DNA of 64,000 nt from Dasyornis broadbenti (taxonomy: Eukaryota; Chordata; Aves; Passeriformes; Dasyornithidae). The stretch spans positions 124,001 through 188,000 of the forward strand of contig VZRN01005628.1 in assembly GCA_013397935.1 (NCBI GenBank), given 5' to 3'. The position numbers were made by a program, and so were the translations under genes. Each line of letters opens with the position of its first letter. Within the stretch, counting starts at the first letter, position 1. The notes below the pieces were generated by a model. It was not told where the DNA came from. It searched no databases and worked only from the letters and a program-made list of their open reading frames with translations. Of the stretch, positions 1-11,600 are shown piece after piece.

Positions 1-118
1 AGTTTTCCACATTACAATGTGTCACAGCCAGGGTTGAGAAAAGCAGTCACTACCATATAAGCATATGCTTTCTTTCTAAATTTGATGCCTTGCTTCTTAA
101 TATTTACCTTTTTTGTTG

Positions 119-148
119 ATTTTTTTGTTTGTTTGTTTGTTTTGTTTA
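119..148. repeat. (TTTG)n-like low-complexity run
   Basis: A T-rich stretch with about four TTTG units, then TTTTG and TTTA. It is too short and interrupted to be a useful microsatellite, and nothing around it suggests the tail of a retroposed gene. Confidence 0.7.
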
Positions 149-3100
149 TTTTCCCCTCCTTTTTCTTGCTGTCCATGTCACTAGACAACCTTATTAGGTC
201 TGATTGAAACAGGAAGGATTGTGAAGTTCATAAAATAGATTTTTGCCTAAGCAGTAGTACAGGTTGCATGACCTGCAGCAATTTCTCAGAAGTTATTGGG
301 AAGATAAGAAGTTACAATGCTGTCAGACAAGCTTAACTACATGGAGAGGTGAATAGGAATTAATCTATGACACGGATGCTGAGAGGCATAAAAGTGTGAT
401 CTATTCCTGGCACAATTTAGAAAAAACCAGAACCATTTTCTTCAATTATTTGCTAACGGGAGAGTGAAACCGTAAAGATCTGTCAGATCCTCAGTGAGTT
501 TTTTACAATGACAAAAATGGAAGAATTTATAAGAGGTAAAACGAAGTCCCAATGAAATAAATAGATGTCATTTAAAAGAGTGACTACAAATGGAGTCTGA
601 CATGGTCCAAGTGAGTCAGCTCTCTGGGTTGATCTACACAGCAAACAAATGGTCAGGGTTGTGGGGAGATCAAGTCTGACCCCACACATCTGAATTCATA
701 GATTATTCTAAGGTTTTCTGGTTTCATTCTGGTGGTAAGTTGAAGCTCACAAACAAATTAACGTATGTAAATTATTGTCTCATTATACTTTAAAAGTTCT
801 TCCTTATTATAAAACAAGCAACCTTCCAAGAAACCCCAAAGTGTTTTAAAAAATAAGGTTTCAATAATTCTTTTTTTTTCTCGATGTATTTAAATACAAT
901 AAAACTTTTTAAGCAGATATTTCAACACTTCTTTGAAGCGTGACACTCTGAATCAATTGGATGGCACAGTGCTAATAGCCTCCTGTTTTCCTAGAGGCTA
1001 TTGCTATTTATCTAATGGCCCCAGAATTTTCAGCTCAGTTTCCTTGTGTCTCACCCCATACACCACATCTATATGGCCTGAGTAGGGAAAAATAATTCAT
1101 GTGAGTCCTTTTCTGGGCTGAAGATCTTAATAATCCCTGTGGCAGGCTGCCCAATATGTGCATTTCCAGAGCCATCTGCTACCTGCAGTTCAACAGAGTA
1201 CATGACTTGGCTACAAGAACTACTTTTTGCACAGAGACATACTCATACAGTTTTTACTGGCTGTTCTGAGGTTTCAGGAACATATATTTTTTTAGTCCTT
1301 GAAAAACTAATTCATTCACCACACTCTTTTCTAGAGGGAGCTGCCTGGCCTCATGTTTTCTTAGGCTTTGCAACAAAATTAAATATCCAAGGGTAAACAC
1401 TTGCAGCCTGCACATATGTGTGGTTCATGGTCAAGTGTTTAATGAATTCAATTCCATAAGAAAAAAAGAAAATCTGTGCTACTTGTATTTTGTGTCTGTA
1501 TGCTAAAAGACAAATGTATCTAGTTCAGGGTAGTACTTAATATCCCAAAAGGTGACAAGCAGCTCTTTACATGAATGACACTTGACTTATGTTTGAAGAA
1601 TATTTGGACTTTGACTTGGAAGCACTCAGACAAGGGATGCACTAAAAAGGAAGAGATTCATTTTGAACAGGTTATAGAAACCATGTGTGACAGAGTAGAA
1701 CAAATGTTAAGTACTTGTTTTGAACATAATTGAGAAGGGCACTACCAGTATTTTAAGCACAAAGCTTTGCATAAACAGAAAAATATATCCAGTAGCTTCT
1801 ACCTTAACAGGTGTCCCACATTAATACATCAAATTGGTGGCCAAAGAAGGTATGTAAATACTTAGGTGAAATGGATGCCATGGAATGACCCATTCCCTCC
1901 TTTTCCTCTGAACTTAGGCTATAATTCATCTACCAGATAGTGTCGGTAAAGAAGACTGAGTTCAAAGCCTAGAACTCCACTGTAAAATTTCTGAGCAGTT
2001 TGTGTCTGTCCCATACACCAAATGCAGGAAAAAGTAAATATCCAATCCTATATGCAATCCTATATCCTGTGTTTGTAAAGTTCAGTCCACCAAATCACTG
2101 CACTATGCAATTTTTTTACTGTCCTCAAAAGAAAAAGCTATCACAGGGCTTCACCACCTCTCATCTCTCTGGTCTGCCCATTCAGCTAAGCACAAGGTAT
2201 CATACAGCTAAGTTACTATTAATTTCAGATCCAGAATTGCTGTGTTAGCAGTTCGTTTTCTGCCAAGTGGTCCCCCTTCGCTGCTGTGAGCTTTGAGGTT
2301 GATTAGAGCTCGCTGAACACCCCACCTCTGGCTGGCTCCAACAGTGAGAGGCTGCTAAATAAAAAGGACCAAACTTCTGAACCCAGCTCAAGGCTCTTCT
2401 CCAGAGTAGTAAAAATTGTTGTCCTGAGGCCAAGAATAAAATAAATTAAACTAGAACAGGTAGGCTTGCTACCTTGCTGGGGATTGCTGCTCATCCCTGC
2501 CTCTCTAACTGAAGTGATCCTGCATGCCCTCACCTATGGTTGCAGAAGGATACTCTTCCAAGATTCAGCAGTGATGAAGGAAGAAGCAGGTTCATGGTTG
2601 CTCTTCTGTGGAGCTTTCCTAGACGCCATTTTCTTGTGCTCATCTCAGCATTTCAGTGGTTACTGGGATCAGAAAAAGTGTTGAGGTTTATTCAGCAACA
2701 CCTTTGAATTTTGTAGACTTTGTTAGCTGTACACCTTAGGCCACCAGAATGACTCTCATAAATGAGCAATCAATGCCCAGCATCCTGCTCAAGCCCTAGA
2801 CAAGCAAAGAATAAATAAACTCAGAGATTAGTTTTTCTCAGATGCTTCTGAGTATCTGAATTGACCAGCTGCCAGATTTGATGAGGGGAGGGAGCCCTAC
2901 TTTGTAAAGTACCGGCACTGGGTCTCATTCTGGATTAAACCCTACAAGTTCCTTGGAAGTTGCAACTCCCTCAGTATCACGCTTTGAAATTGAGGGGTAG
3001 TGCAGTTGCACTTTTTTTCTCTTGAAGCAAGGACAGCTATTGACAAATAAGGGAAATCAGTCACTGGGACAAAGTCAGAGACTGACTCCAGTGGGTATAC

Positions 3101-3273
3101 ATATGTATTCAGCAGTTATTTATGAGAACACTTTGAGAACAGAATTGTGATCTAAACTTACTAGGGAATGTTATTGGGTTTTTATTCTGTGCTAAGGTGA
3201 TGCTTTCTGGTTACGAAAGTCACCACACACTCAGGACAGTCCACAGACTGGACTGGCTGTTATTTAAATGATG

Positions 3274-3300
3274 ACATAAGCCAGTGGACATAAGCCAGTG
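3274..3300. repeat. 14-bp tandem duplication
   Basis: ACATAAGCCAGTGG is followed directly by a second near-complete copy, ACATAAGCCAGTG. This is a simple two-copy slippage or micro-duplication event with no gene context. Confidence 0.85.
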
Positions 3301-3510
3301 AAGTGTAATGGCCCTAATGGGCAACAGGAATGAATATGGAGGGTAGGGAGAATTGATTAGCTGGTGGGATACCAGTAAACACAAAGGGCTTAATCACAGG
3401 CGGGCTCAGCACCTTGATCTCCCAATCAGTAGCACTTGCAGGTTCAGAGCACATGAGGAAGCCTTGGGCTTAAAGAGAAGATAAAAGGTGCTCTCTCTTT
3501 GCTATTTTTG

Positions 3511-3688
3511 CAGTGTTCTATATTTGTATATCATATTTTGTCCCAGCAGTCCAAAGGCTTTTACAATTTTGTAAATGAAGCAAACACTTGACCCATCTCA
3601 GAAAGAAAATATACAACTGCTCAGTACCAGAGAGCAGGGTAGATCTGGGAATAAAGAGGGCACCATACATCCTTGCAGTGCTGTGATT
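3511..3688 (-). mobile_element. Probable ancient MIR/CORE-type SINE, reverse orientation
   Basis: Read on the plus strand, the blocks follow the reverse complement of a tRNA-derived MIR-like SINE in order. First comes a 3'-end block (AGTGTTCTATATTTGTATA, then CCAAAGGCTTTTACAA). Next is a TTTTGTAAATGAAGCAAAC block, equivalent to the usual TTTACAGATGAGGAAAC. Then AGAGCAGGGTAGATCTGGGA corresponds to the region between the CORE and the tRNA-like part, followed by CATCCTTGCAGTGCTGTGA. Some internal sequence is missing. MIR-like SINEs are old elements found across amniotes, so heavy divergence is expected. The assignment is from remembered family sequence, not an alignment; chance similarity of individual blocks is possible, but the correct order makes it less likely. 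Confidence 0.55.
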
Positions 3689-5489
3689 TAAGAAAAGGGG
3701 ATTTTGATGTTTAAACCTAAACAAGTACTTAATCGAGATGGAGGCCAATTACCCATACCCCGGCAGAAATTGTACAAAGTTTCTTAATGGGCATGGCACC
3801 AACCTGTACTGTGAGAGATGCCACCCTTAACATCAATCATTACCTTCAGTAATCAGGAGCACAGTAAAATCTGCGACTGGCCTAGGGAGGAATGAGCTAG
3901 AAAGAGGAACAGTTTGATTTTTCCTTTGGGCTAGAGAGAAAAAAAAGGAAGAATAAAACCCATATACAAGGCTTATGTTTCAGCCAGCAACCACTGAGCT
4001 GTCCCTGCTGTGAACTGATAACTGAGACTGATAATAAATATAGCCTGACTCTATCAGCTGTACAGACTTATTGTGTTCAGCTGAAAATAGAAATAAAACC
4101 TAGTAGAGCCAAGGAAGGACCAAAATGGATTCTCAGAATCCTGAGACCCCTGTGAACTTTGGCCATTTGGTTAATAGAAATCTTGGATGCAGACCGTCTC
4201 AGGACAGGCTTGAGAAACATAAATCCCAACTAACATTGTGCTAGTTTAAGTCTCAGGGTTTTAATTTCATATCTGTAAATGTTTTTTGTCAACTTCAGGA
4301 CTGAAAAAAAAAATAAATTAAATACCGAAGCAATATTGCAATGTAGTATTCAGTTTGAAATGCTCCACTAGAAAACAGAGGGGGGGGTTATATTTCTGTG
4401 ATTATTTTTTATGGTATACCTTTACTCTGTTCTTGTCATATATTGTTACAATTTTTGGCAAGCAACAAGCCGCTTACCCTTAGTAATTGAAAGATATTTC
4501 CCAGCCTTAAGCTGGCTGCCTGCTGGCACATCTGATCTTGTGCTGCTGCTTGTGCTCGTGAAATGAAAGGGCTGGGAGACAAAGACCCACAGCCATCTTG
4601 GAGCCGGGCTGCAGAAAGCTGCTCGGGAAGTGGGAATTCATACAAACAGCCTGTCCCATCCTAAGTCACTCCTCTGTAGCTTAACTCTGCTTCTCAGAGC
4701 TGATAGAAAAGCTATGGCAGATTTCAATAGTGGCAAGTTCACAATTTCCCCAAGGCTGAAAAGCAAGAAAAGCAATACAATTCTTCCCTCAACTGTGGTT
4801 TTTTTTTGTTTGGTGGTTTTGTTTCTGTTTTTTGTTTGTTTGTTTTTTAATCTTCATCCTAGTGTGTCCCTGCAGGTCTCCTGCAGCTGCGTCTCCCATT
4901 GTACCATTTTCCAGAGGTTGGTGCTCTTATCAACATTCACCAAGCATTTTCCATCTCTCCTCCATGTAAATCCCCATAACCACATCCTATTCCCACCTGT
5001 GGTGAAAAAGCTGTGTTGCTGAGTGTAATGTTACACGTGGCATCTCCAGAGCCTTTGGAACTTTGAGGGATCATCTGATGGCATCATTGAGGGCATTTAA
5101 GGCATTTGATGCCTGCAGAGCCAAGGCAATGGAAAATGTTAAGGCTGAGACTGGAAAAAATGGAAAGGCTTAACAAAAATAGTGTCTATAAACAAATAAA
5201 CAAACAGACTAAAATTAGGGGTAAGAACAGAGGAAAAAAAGTGAAAGAGAAAAACATTCTTTTTACCATGGAAACTATTGGTGCTACATATAGATAAAGG
5301 TCTGACAGCTTTTCCTTTTTAAATCCCCTATTTACAGGGATTATGTAGCTCAGATGTGGAAAGTCTCTGAAATATGGCTTGCAAGGTCTCAGGAAAAAAG
5401 CTTTAAAAATAAATTTAACTCTTTCATTCTTAAGTATGAAACTATAAATGCTAACTAATTTTAAGAGCTATGTAAAAAAAAAAAAAAAA
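3689..5489. other. Anonymous non-coding DNA up to assembly gap
   Basis: No gene or known repeat was recognised. It contains a run of seven G at about 4381-4387, a T/G-rich low-complexity stretch at about 4798-4849, and a poly-A run of 16 immediately before the gap. The longest open frame (4630-5022, plus) is partly made of the T/G-rich run and has no recognisable domain. Confidence 0.65.
4798..4849. repeat. T/G-rich low-complexity tract
   Basis: Runs of T broken by single or double G, including several TTTG units. It encodes a hydrophobic Phe/Val/Leu-rich stretch if translated on the plus strand, which is an artefact of composition and not evidence for a membrane protein. Confidence 0.75.
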
Positions 5490-5526
5490 NNNNNNNNNNN
5501 NNNNNNNNNNNNNNNNNNNNNNNNNN
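5490..5526. other. Assembly gap (37 N)
   Basis: A run of N preceded by a poly-A homopolymer from 5474. The true gap size and content are unknown. The preceding homopolymer suggests a slippage or read-termination failure. Confidence 0.99.
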
Positions 5527-7126
5527 TTAGCTTACTCCTTGAGTCTGTTAGATTTTTTGATTAATTATTTAAAAATTTGCTGCATCATTTCTGCAGATAA
5601 TTTCATCTATTCAGACTCTTCACATGAGTTCAAAACGCAGCTTTTTTGATTAAATAGGTAGACAGACATCCACTAGTATTTTTCTTATTGGGCACTATAC
5701 ATTTCTTGAAGATGGAAGAGGAAGGTAAGAGTCACTGAAGTTCCTTTGCCACTAGCAGGGTGTTTCAAGGCAAGGAAGACTCGCAGACCATCAAAGTGAT
5801 CTTAGACTATCACATCCTCAAAGTAATGTAAAACCTCTCTGAAGCAGGAGTGGGTATCTGCTCCCTGTCTGGATGAAAACAACTTCTAGAATCCAGCTCT
5901 GCTTACACGTGGTGGAAACTCCAAGTTTTAATTCGCCACCTGTTAATATTTTACGGTATTTTCTTAAAAATAGCTGTTTCTGTAAGTATTCCTGTTAATA
6001 GACTCACTCTTCCAACAGACTGTTTACAAAGAATAAATACTAAGTGTATATTAGAGCAGAGCAAATAAAAGACAGGTCTATTTGCAAACCTGTTGGCTAC
6101 ACCAGGTTCATTTTTCTGTCCTCACAGGTTAAAAAAAGCAGTTTTATGGGAGATTTACAGGTAGTCTTTTTGTCCTGTTTTCTTTGTAGCCACTCACAAC
6201 GTATTTTTAGCAAGCAATGACTATGCAAAAATATTTACATTTCTATAAAGTTCAATATGCTCACAAGCAGATTTAAATGTTCATGGGCAAATCTGGTGAC
6301 AGAGACCATAGAAAGGACTACTTGGGCATCAGGAGTTAGAGTTTTGCACGTCACCAAACAATATGGAATAAAAATATTTAAAGCCCTGGAATCCATATAC
6401 TTGGGCACAAAAACAAATCCCTTTTCTCACTTCTTAGAAAAAACTGAGGATTATTTCAGACCACTGAAATAAAAGTAGTAATTTTCCTCCAGGTTTTTAT
6501 TTGTTTCAGTCTAATCAGTGTTTCTATGCACTTAAAAAGTACAAATTTGTATTCTTAATACTGTGGTATAAGATGGTCTGATAAGACACAAACTACCAAC
6601 ATCTAGGTCACAAGAGAAAGAAGAAAGTGCTTTCTGCATGGATTGGAAGCACTGAACTTTCCATGAGTGGTTCCAGCTTCAAATGCTGTTCAAACCTGTC
6701 TGCATTCGAACCATCCAGCTGCAGTGCGAGAGGTGCTCATTTCTTGATGGAGATGTGCCAAGGCATACGGAACTGGGAAAAACTGCTCTTTGCAATACAT
6801 GCTTTGGCACACAGTGCTTCTGAACATGTCACAGCGATTAAAAAGAGGGAGAGAAAGTGCACTGAACTGGCAGATGTCAGTGGTTCAGTGCCTGTGCTGG
6901 CCGGGATTTGCTCTCAGAGGATGAGCTGGTGGATGCCGGGATCACTGCTGGCAGAGGTGCCTCTGCACAGTGCAGTGCTGGGCAAAGCCAGGGCGCAGCA
7001 GCAGGAGGGTGAGGAAATGGGTGGGTTTAAAGATTTGGGCCTGTGGGTTTTTCTTAGAATATATTCTTTTCTTCTTTTCTGTTGTATTCAACGTTCTTAG
7101 TGATGGGAAAGAAAGGACACAGGAAG
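5527..7126. other. Anonymous non-coding DNA
   Basis: No gene or known repeat was recognised. An open frame of 157 codons at 6627-7100 (plus) overlaps a shorter frame on the other strand. It shows no domain, no convincing splice context and no resemblance to a known protein. The local sequence is somewhat more GC-rich than its surroundings, which lowers stop-codon frequency. Confidence 0.6.
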
Positions 7127-8610
7127 TCACAGAATCACAGAATCAGCTATGTTGCAAAAGACCTTTGAGGTCATCAAGTCAACTTATGACCTAACACCAC
7201 CTTGTCAACCAGACCATGGCACTGAATACCACATCCAGTCTTTTCTTAAACACTTCCACGTGCAGTGACTCTACCACCTCCCTGGGCAGCCCATTCTAAT
7301 GCCCAATCACCCTTTCTGTGAAGAACTTCTTCCTAATGTCCAACCTAAACCTCCCCTGGTGCAGCTTAGGACTGTGTCCTCATGTTCTGCCAGTGGTTGC
7401 CTGGGAGACAAGACTGACTAGCACCTGGCTACAGCCTCCTTTCAGGGAGTTGCAGAGAGTGATAAGGTCTCCCCTGAGCCTCCTTTTCTCAATGCTAAAC
7501 AATCCCAGCTCCCTCAGCTATTCCTCATAGGACTTGTGTTCCAGACCCTTCGCCAGCCTTGTTGCTCTTCTCTGGACACGCTCCAGCATCTCAACATCCT
7601 TCCTGTACTGAGGGGCCCAGAACTGGACACAGCACTCAAGGTGTGGCCTCGCCCGTGCTGAGTACAGGGAAGAATGACTTCCCTGGTCCTGCTGGCCACA
7701 CTATTGTTGATACAAACCAGGATGCCATTGGCTGTCTTGGCCAGCTGGACACACTGCTGGTTCATGTTCAGTCCAGGTCCCTTTCTACTGTCCATTTTCC
7801 AGCCACTCTGTCCCCAGCCTGTAAGTGCTGCAGGGGGTTGATGTGAACAAAGTGCAGGACCCAGCACCTGGGCTTGTAAACCTCGTATTGTTGGATTCAG
7901 CGCATCTATCCAGCCTGTCCAGGTCCCTCCCAGAGCCCTCCCACCCTCCAGCAGTTCGACACTCACTCCCAGCTTGGTGTCACCTGCAAATTTAGTTGTG
8001 GTGGACTCAATCCCCTCATCCAGATAATCAGTAAAGATATTAAACAGGAGTGGGCCCAACATTGATCCATGGGGGACACCACTGGTGACTGGCCAACAAC
8101 TGGATGTGGCACCAGTCACCACGGCTCTCTGGGCCTGGCCATCCAGACTGTTCATGACCCAGTGAGAAGTGCACCTGTCCAAGCCATGGGGATGCCAGAT
8201 TTTCTAGCAGAATGCTGTGGGAGATAATGTCAAAGGCCTTGCTGAAGTCCGGGTAGACACAAACGTGGCCTTCCCCTTATCCACCAGGTGGGTCCCATGG
8301 TCATGAAAGGAGATCAGGTTGGTCAGGCAGGACCTGCCCCTCCTAAAATCCACACTGGCTGGGTCTGGTCCCTTTGCCATCCTGTGAGTGCCACATGATC
8401 ATACTCAAGATGATCTATTCCATAATGCTGCTGGGCACCGAGGTCAGGCTGACAGGCCTGGAGTTTTCCAGATCCTCCTTCCAGCCCTTCTTGTGGATGG
8501 ATGTCACATTGGCCAGCTTCCAGTAATCTGGAACCTCACCATTTAGCCAGGACTGATGATAAATGATATAGATTGTCTTAGCAAGCTTTAAAAAAAACCT
8601 TGTCATTTCT
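7127..8610 (-). mobile_element. CR1 LINE retrotransposon, 5'-truncated copy
   Basis: About 1.5 kb of the 3' part of a CR1 element inserted in reverse. The 3' end is at the low-coordinate side, where the plus strand starts with TCACAGAATCACAGAATC, the reverse complement of the CR1 3' octamer repeat. Going up in coordinate come the 3' UTR, the ORF2 C-terminal region (around 7318-7350) and the reverse transcriptase motifs (7979-8250). The last part recognised is the start of the RT domain at about 8505-8600. Full-length CR1 is about 4.5 kb, so ORF1, the endonuclease and early RT are absent, as is usual for 5'-truncated LINE insertions. CR1 does not make regular target-site duplications, so the 5' boundary (about 8610) is approximate. 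Confidence 0.95.
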
Positions 8611-8654
8611 GTTCCCCGAGAAGTTTCTGCTCCGTGAATAAAGTAGACATACAA
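7230..8654 (-). pseudogene. Decayed CR1 ORF2 (reverse transcriptase) remnant
   Basis: Reading the minus strand, 8552-8505 encodes SWLNGEVPDYWKLANV, the start of the CR1 RT domain. A TAG stop follows at 8417-8415, where CR1 normally has Gln. The same frame resumes at 8249-8229 with DFSKAFD, the catalytic-aspartate motif A. A frameshift lies near 8183-8190. In the next frame come SGVPHGSMLGPLLFNIF and then FAGD at 7990-7979, where an active enzyme has FADD, so one of the two catalytic aspartates of motif C is replaced by Gly. Further frameshifts follow, with islands such as ANGILVCINNSVASR. The protein cannot be made or be active. The 222-codon open frame at 7514-8182 is only a fragment of this, and its apparent start Met has no significance. 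The 3' limit at about 7230 is estimated. Confidence 0.92.
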
Positions 8655-11600
8655 AGTTCATATTCTGTAATTCCTGCTGCTTACACATTTGTGCCGAACT
8701 ACTGGATAAAATTTCCTCATTATTTTCACAACTCATATATGTCTGGACAGGTGAGGGTCTATCTAAATGTTATTGACTTTAGTTTTCAAAAAGAAAAAAA
8801 CCCTCATACAAACACAGTTCCCTTCCAAGAAAAGGGGAAATAAGTGGTGTATTGCCTTAAGCTCGAGTCATGCTGCACAACTGCCATGTTCAAGGTAGAT
8901 GCAAGTTTTGTGATGGAACATAATTCCAGAAAAAATCAGCTGCTAAAAGCCAAAAGAAATTTTAATTACACTGATAAAACTCTTCACCTTTCTTTCCACT
9001 CCAGCTTCATGCCCTTCATCTGCTGTAGAAATTACAGCATATACCAGAATGAAGAATCTGAGAAAGATGCGCTTTTTAATACCTAACTGCAACAAATACT
9101 TAGAACTACAGATACATTTATAACTTTTGCCAATGTGTTAATGCTGTATGACTTTGCAATTTATAAAAAATTGGGGTTCTTTTAGAACAATATTAAATAA
9201 AAGCCTGACTGTTTGAGTTTGCTGTTTTCCCACAAGTATCGAATTTATTTTAAGTCATTTAAGTCACTGTACGTAGAGTTTCCAAAACCTACAGCCATAA
9301 AATTTATAAGAATTTGATTGGCAGCATGATTTCTAATGTAATTAATACAACAAAAATAAAACATGAAGAACTGTGATTGATTCTGTGTGTGCATGTCTGC
9401 ATGCTCGATACAGGAATAGCACTAAACCCCAAGAGTAAGAAAGCTACTATTCACAATATTGGTTATCCAACTTCACCAGAATATAATTGGTCCTCAGGGA
9501 GTACAACACAGAGAAATGAGTAAAATGCACAGAATAATGGAAAGTGAGAGTAGGAAGTTTAAAAATGTAATTATTTTATGGTATCTAAAATAATGATTGT
9601 TGAAGCCAGCTCTGCTTAATTTGTTTTGATGAAAATAGAAAACGATATTTCAAATCTATTTATTGTAAATGTAGTTACCAGTGGAAAAAAACCCCAAATT
9701 TATAAAAGGCTGAGACTTATTTATTGATACTCCCACTACTTCTGAAAAACCAGTTTTCATCAATTACTTCTTGCAATGGCAAGGAAAACAAAACCATTTG
9801 AACAGTCCAGCTTTTATACTTGGTGTTTCTGTGGATGCTTAAGGACTATATGGAAGACAACAGGGAGTGGGTTCATTTATACATACTTGCAGAACTGTGG
9901 GAGTGATTTAGGATGACTTCCAGCCCTCAGTCCTCTTGAAGGTATTGGAGGACCAGACTGAAAGATTATTTTGGTGAATACCTTGGGGAAGGTGGGTTTC
10001 AGAAAGTGATGAGGTGTCATACGACAGGTAATAACCTGCTCCAAAGATCCATTCCTGAGTTTCTATTCCCTGGGATTTTAAGATTACATGTTTGTGGTGA
10101 TGGCATGCTTTTAAAAGACGATCGCCCTCCTTGCTGTTTCTGTGCTGCTTCTGCCAGGCCCTACACAACAAAGAGACTCTTTGTGCCCAAGAGATCTCAT
10201 AATTAAATTAGTGATGAGAGGCAATAAGCAGATGAGATGAAGAGAAGGAGAAACAGGGAACACTGTAATGTTTCTGCACAAGGGACAAGTGACACTCACT
10301 GTAGGCACAGCACCCAACTGCTGTCGAGTTTCTCGTGGGCATGTCCAAGCAGGCAGGTCTGAACGAGAGCTCTAAGCGAAGATTAAAGATCACCTTTGGT
10401 GCTTTTCACAGATTCTACAAAGATTCCACCTCCCTTAGGCCTGCTTCAGTCTCCCTGGGGATCAAGGACAGCCCTTGTGCACCTAATGGGGAACAAATCC
10501 AAACGTGAGAGAAGGTGCAGGACAGGAAGAAGAGCAAAGGTCATTCCCATGATAAGGGAAAGAGGGACAGGACAGAAACAAGAGTTGTAACGCAGGGAAA
10601 ACTGCTGCAAAAGGGAAGATAAAGCACAGCAAGAAGGATCTGCAATTCTGGAACTGAATTGCTAAGCTGAAAAACTTGTGCTGTGTGAAAGACATTTTGA
10701 CAGCTCCATGAGTAGCAGCACCATGAGCAATGAGTCTGAAAGCCTCTGTCTGGTTAAAGACAGGTACGGAGATCACTACAGTCTAAAAATAAACAATTTT
10801 GTGTTTACTTTTATGCAGATCTGAAAACTATAAGAAATTACATTTAGAAGTACATAGAGGGATTACTATGTCACAGACTTAAAAGGAAAAAATAGAAACC
10901 CCAAGGTTGTCTGTGCAACCTCACTTCAACCCCTGGAAGCAGATGTGAGGTTTTCTTCTAGGTTCACAGAGAATTTTTGTCTTGTTGTGACTTCTGCTGG
11001 ATCCCCTGTGTCACTAATCTGTGTGGCCTCACAAGAGATCAGATTGAGAGAAAAACGAAGACACTTAGGAACTATTCTCTATGAAATGAGTTAAGGGGGC
11101 TGCTGTACAATATTCCTTTAAGGTAAATGTTATCACTTTTAAGAACAGTAACAAATTATCTGCAGGTATCTGGTGTTCTGCTGTTTAAAGTAAGATAAGT
11201 ACAAACACTCCTCCTCATATCTTAATTAAAAAACCCTTAGTGTTATGCTTTTCTTCAAAATGGATGACACTCACTTGATTACTGTAAGCATAACCACACT
11301 CATCTGTAACCACTACAAATTATCCATCACTCCACATCTTATGCTGTTAATGGCAATGTAAGTACAATCTTCAAAAGCATACGGCAATGGCAGACTAAAG
11401 GCGATTTCATTGCCTGTCCAAAAATAGCAGAAAACTACCTTTTATACCATTCCAAGGACTCTGCACTTTCTAGAAAATGTATGTCTTACTCTTATCTACA
11501 GCTTGTCAGACAAAAGCTGTATGTCTTAGAAGTTCTAATAAGTCCTGGCTTCAGGCAGATTTCGTTTTCCAAACATTTAGTGGGAGCTTATTATCTTGAA

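Larger units (their letters stand above)
1..3510. other. Anonymous non-coding DNA
   Basis: No gene, RNA gene or recognisable repeat family was seen. Open frames are all under about 90 codons, occur on both strands, and resemble no protein I know. Small low-complexity items are a TTTG-type run near 119-148 and a 14-base tandem duplication at 3274-3300. Composition is AT-rich with few CpGs. Confidence 0.7.

Noticed and set aside
6627..7100. 157-codon plus-strand frame next to the CR1 copy
   Set aside because: No recognisable domain or splice context; its length is within chance for a 64-kb six-frame scan, and local GC is raised.
7559..7846. Plus-strand 95-codon frame inside the CR1 copy
   Set aside because: It is antisense to CR1 ORF2 and has no identity of its own.
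7514..8182. 222-codon open frame as a possible host gene
   Set aside because: It carries CR1 reverse transcriptase motifs and continues into other CR1 blocks in shifted frames, so it is a transposon remnant and its Met is not a real start.
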